This document shows positions 63,210 through 64,000 of a stretch of DNA of 64,000 nt, piece after piece. This DNA comes from Sandarakinorhabdus sp. (GTDB taxonomy: Bacteria > Pseudomonadota > Alphaproteobacteria > Sphingomonadales > Sphingomonadaceae), in NCBI GenBank assembly GCA_020692215.1, contig JAIMKW010000003.1:171192-235191 (forward strand), given 5' to 3'. The position numbers were made by a program, and so were the translations under genes. The notes below the pieces were generated by a model, which searched no databases, was not told where the DNA came from, and saw only the letters and a list, made by a program, of their open reading frames with translations. Every line of letters starts with the position of its first letter. Position 1 is the stretch's first letter.

Positions 63210-64000
63210 TCATGGCCTGGTTTGCCCGGTGCCCAGAACCACCGTCTTGTAGGTGGTGAGGCCTTCCAGCGCGACAGGGCCGCGGGCGTGCAGGCGTCCG
63301 GTTGCGATCCCGATTTCCGCACCGAAGCCGAACTCTCCGCCATCGGCAAACTGGGTGGAAGCGTTCCAGAGGACGATGGCGGAATCGACGGCGGCAAGGA
63401 AACGGTCGGCCGTTGCGGTATCTTCGGTCACGATGGCATCGGTGTGGTGGCTGCCATGCGCTGCGATGTGGGCAATTGCACCCTCCACGCCATCCACTGT
63501 GGCCACGCTTGCGATGCTGTCGAGATATTCGGTATCCCAATCCTCGGGGTCAGCCGGTTTCAGCCGGGTGTCGAGCGGCAGGAGATCGGGCGTGACCCGA
63601 AGCTCGCAGCCTGAATCCAGCAGCGTTTCGAGCAGCATTGGCGCCATATTCGTGGCAGACTGGTCGATCAACAGCGTTTCCATGGCGCCGCACACGCCGG
63701 TGCGCCGCATCTTTGCATTCAGAACGATAGCGCTTGCCTTGGCCGGATCTGCCGCCCGGTCGACATAGACATGGTTGTTGCCATCCAGGTGGGCGAGCAC
63801 GGGAACCCGCGCTTCAGCCTGCACCCGCGCCACCAGATTCTTGCCGCCGCGCGGGATCAGGATATCGATGAGCCCGCTGGCAGCCAGCATCGCGCCAACC
63901 ATGGCGCGATCTGAGGTGGGAACAAGCTGGATCGCATCTTCGGGCAGGCCCGATGCCCGCAGGCCTTCCAGAAGCGCTGCGTGGATGGCCCTCGATGTTG
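63210..64000 (-). CDS. proA: Gamma-glutamyl phosphate reductase, N-terminal part beyond window
   Basis: ProA reduces glutamyl-5-phosphate to the semialdehyde in proline synthesis. About 263 codons of the C-terminal part are present. The frame is open to the right edge, reading [20 protein letters not shown] near the edge, then [48 protein letters not shown] with the catalytic Cys, and [20 protein letters not shown]. The stop is followed 14 bases later by the nadD start, so proA-nadD-rsfS-rlmH appear to form one transcript. Confidence 0.96.
   Translation of the reverse strand, partial: TSRAIHAALLEGLRASGLPEDAIQLVPTSDRAMVGAMLAASGLIDILIPRGGKNLVARVQAEARVPVLAHLDGNNHVYVDRAADPAKASAIVLNAKMRRTGVCGAMETLLIDQSATNMAPMLLETLLDSGCELRVTPDLLPLDTRLKPADPEDWDTEYLDSIASVATVDGVEGAIAHIAAHGSHHTDAIVTEDTATADRFLAAVDSAIVLWNASTQFADGGEFGFGAEIGIATGRLHARGPVALEGLTTYKTVVLGTGQTRP

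Overview
The window is ordinary core chromosome of a GC-rich alphaproteobacterium, most likely a sphingomonad. The evidence is the mitochondrial-like complement (NDUFA12-type complex I subunit, COQ9, a Coq7-type hydroxylase, UbiK), an UrcA-family protein, a ThiS-ThiG fusion, DUF2155 and DUF192 proteins, and the sdhE-mfd / recG and proA-nadD-rsfS-rlmH-ctpA blocks usual in that class. Genes are tightly packed. Many neighbours overlap by 4 bases (ATGA, GTGA, TTGA and one CTGA), and TTG and GTG starts are frequent. I see no tRNA, rRNA, CRISPR array, prophage, insertion sequence or origin.

Layout. 1-9 kb: end of ilvC with its terminator, a CsbD-like stress protein, a patatin-like lipase, mfd with sdhE, and divergent recG. 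9-12.5 kb: a Sel1-repeat protein, tyrS and anmK (divergent, overlapping starts), and an UrcA protein. 12.6-15.6 kb: a membrane redox/metal cluster (short ORF, cytochrome b561, VIT-type transporter, second b561-like protein, TauE/SafE exporter). 16.4-19 kb: two tandem cysteine desulfurases and a 2Fe-2S ferredoxin. 19-23.7 kb: AMP nucleosidase, an SDR whose 3' end is copied twice downstream, then an overlapping mtgA / N-formylglutamate amidohydrolase / crotonase-fold operon. 24.5-30.4 kb: YbjN protein, UbiK, TspO and an RND efflux pump with lipoprotein adaptor. 30.8-37 kb: clpS, a biotin-dependent acyl-CoA carboxylase, a small membrane protein behind CtrA-like half-sites, a Deg protease, and aat. 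36.8-39.5 kb: DUF2155, MlaD, NDUFA12, DUF192 and double cold-shock-domain genes. 39.7-42.8 kb: coxG, xdhC, a MoeA-like gene and a MocA-like gene. 42.8-46.8 kb: methylmalonyl-CoA epimerase, ssb, feoB, feoA and COQ9. 47-51.6 kb: rpsU, FKBP, DUF805, an unusual exported protein that looks like a degenerate pepsin-fold protease, YaiI, and a DEAD-box helicase with a repetitive tail. 51.7-55 kb: accC, accB, aroQ and divergent thiS-thiG. 55-64 kb: a membrane protein, rppH, an esterase, nadK, moaA, coq7, dsbB, ctpA, rlmH, rsfS, nadD and the 3' part of proA.

Functional threads. Fatty-acid and propionate metabolism: accBC, the PCC-type carboxylase and the epimerase. Quinone and respiration: UbiK, COQ9, Coq7, NDUFA12, SdhE. 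Fe-S, iron and molybdenum handling: desulfurases, ferredoxin, FeoAB, VIT, MoaA, XdhC, MoeA-like, MocA. N-degron proteolysis: ClpS and Aat. Envelope upkeep: MtgA, AnmK, Deg, CtpA, DsbB, MlaD, RND. No clear new multigene defence or biosynthetic system is visible. The points most worth a second look are the degenerate two-lobed protease-like protein at 48.3 kb, the coupled 49-residue ORF and redox/metal cluster at 12.7 kb, the molybdenum-maturation set with no enzyme beside it, the ThiS-ThiG fusion, and several local duplications.
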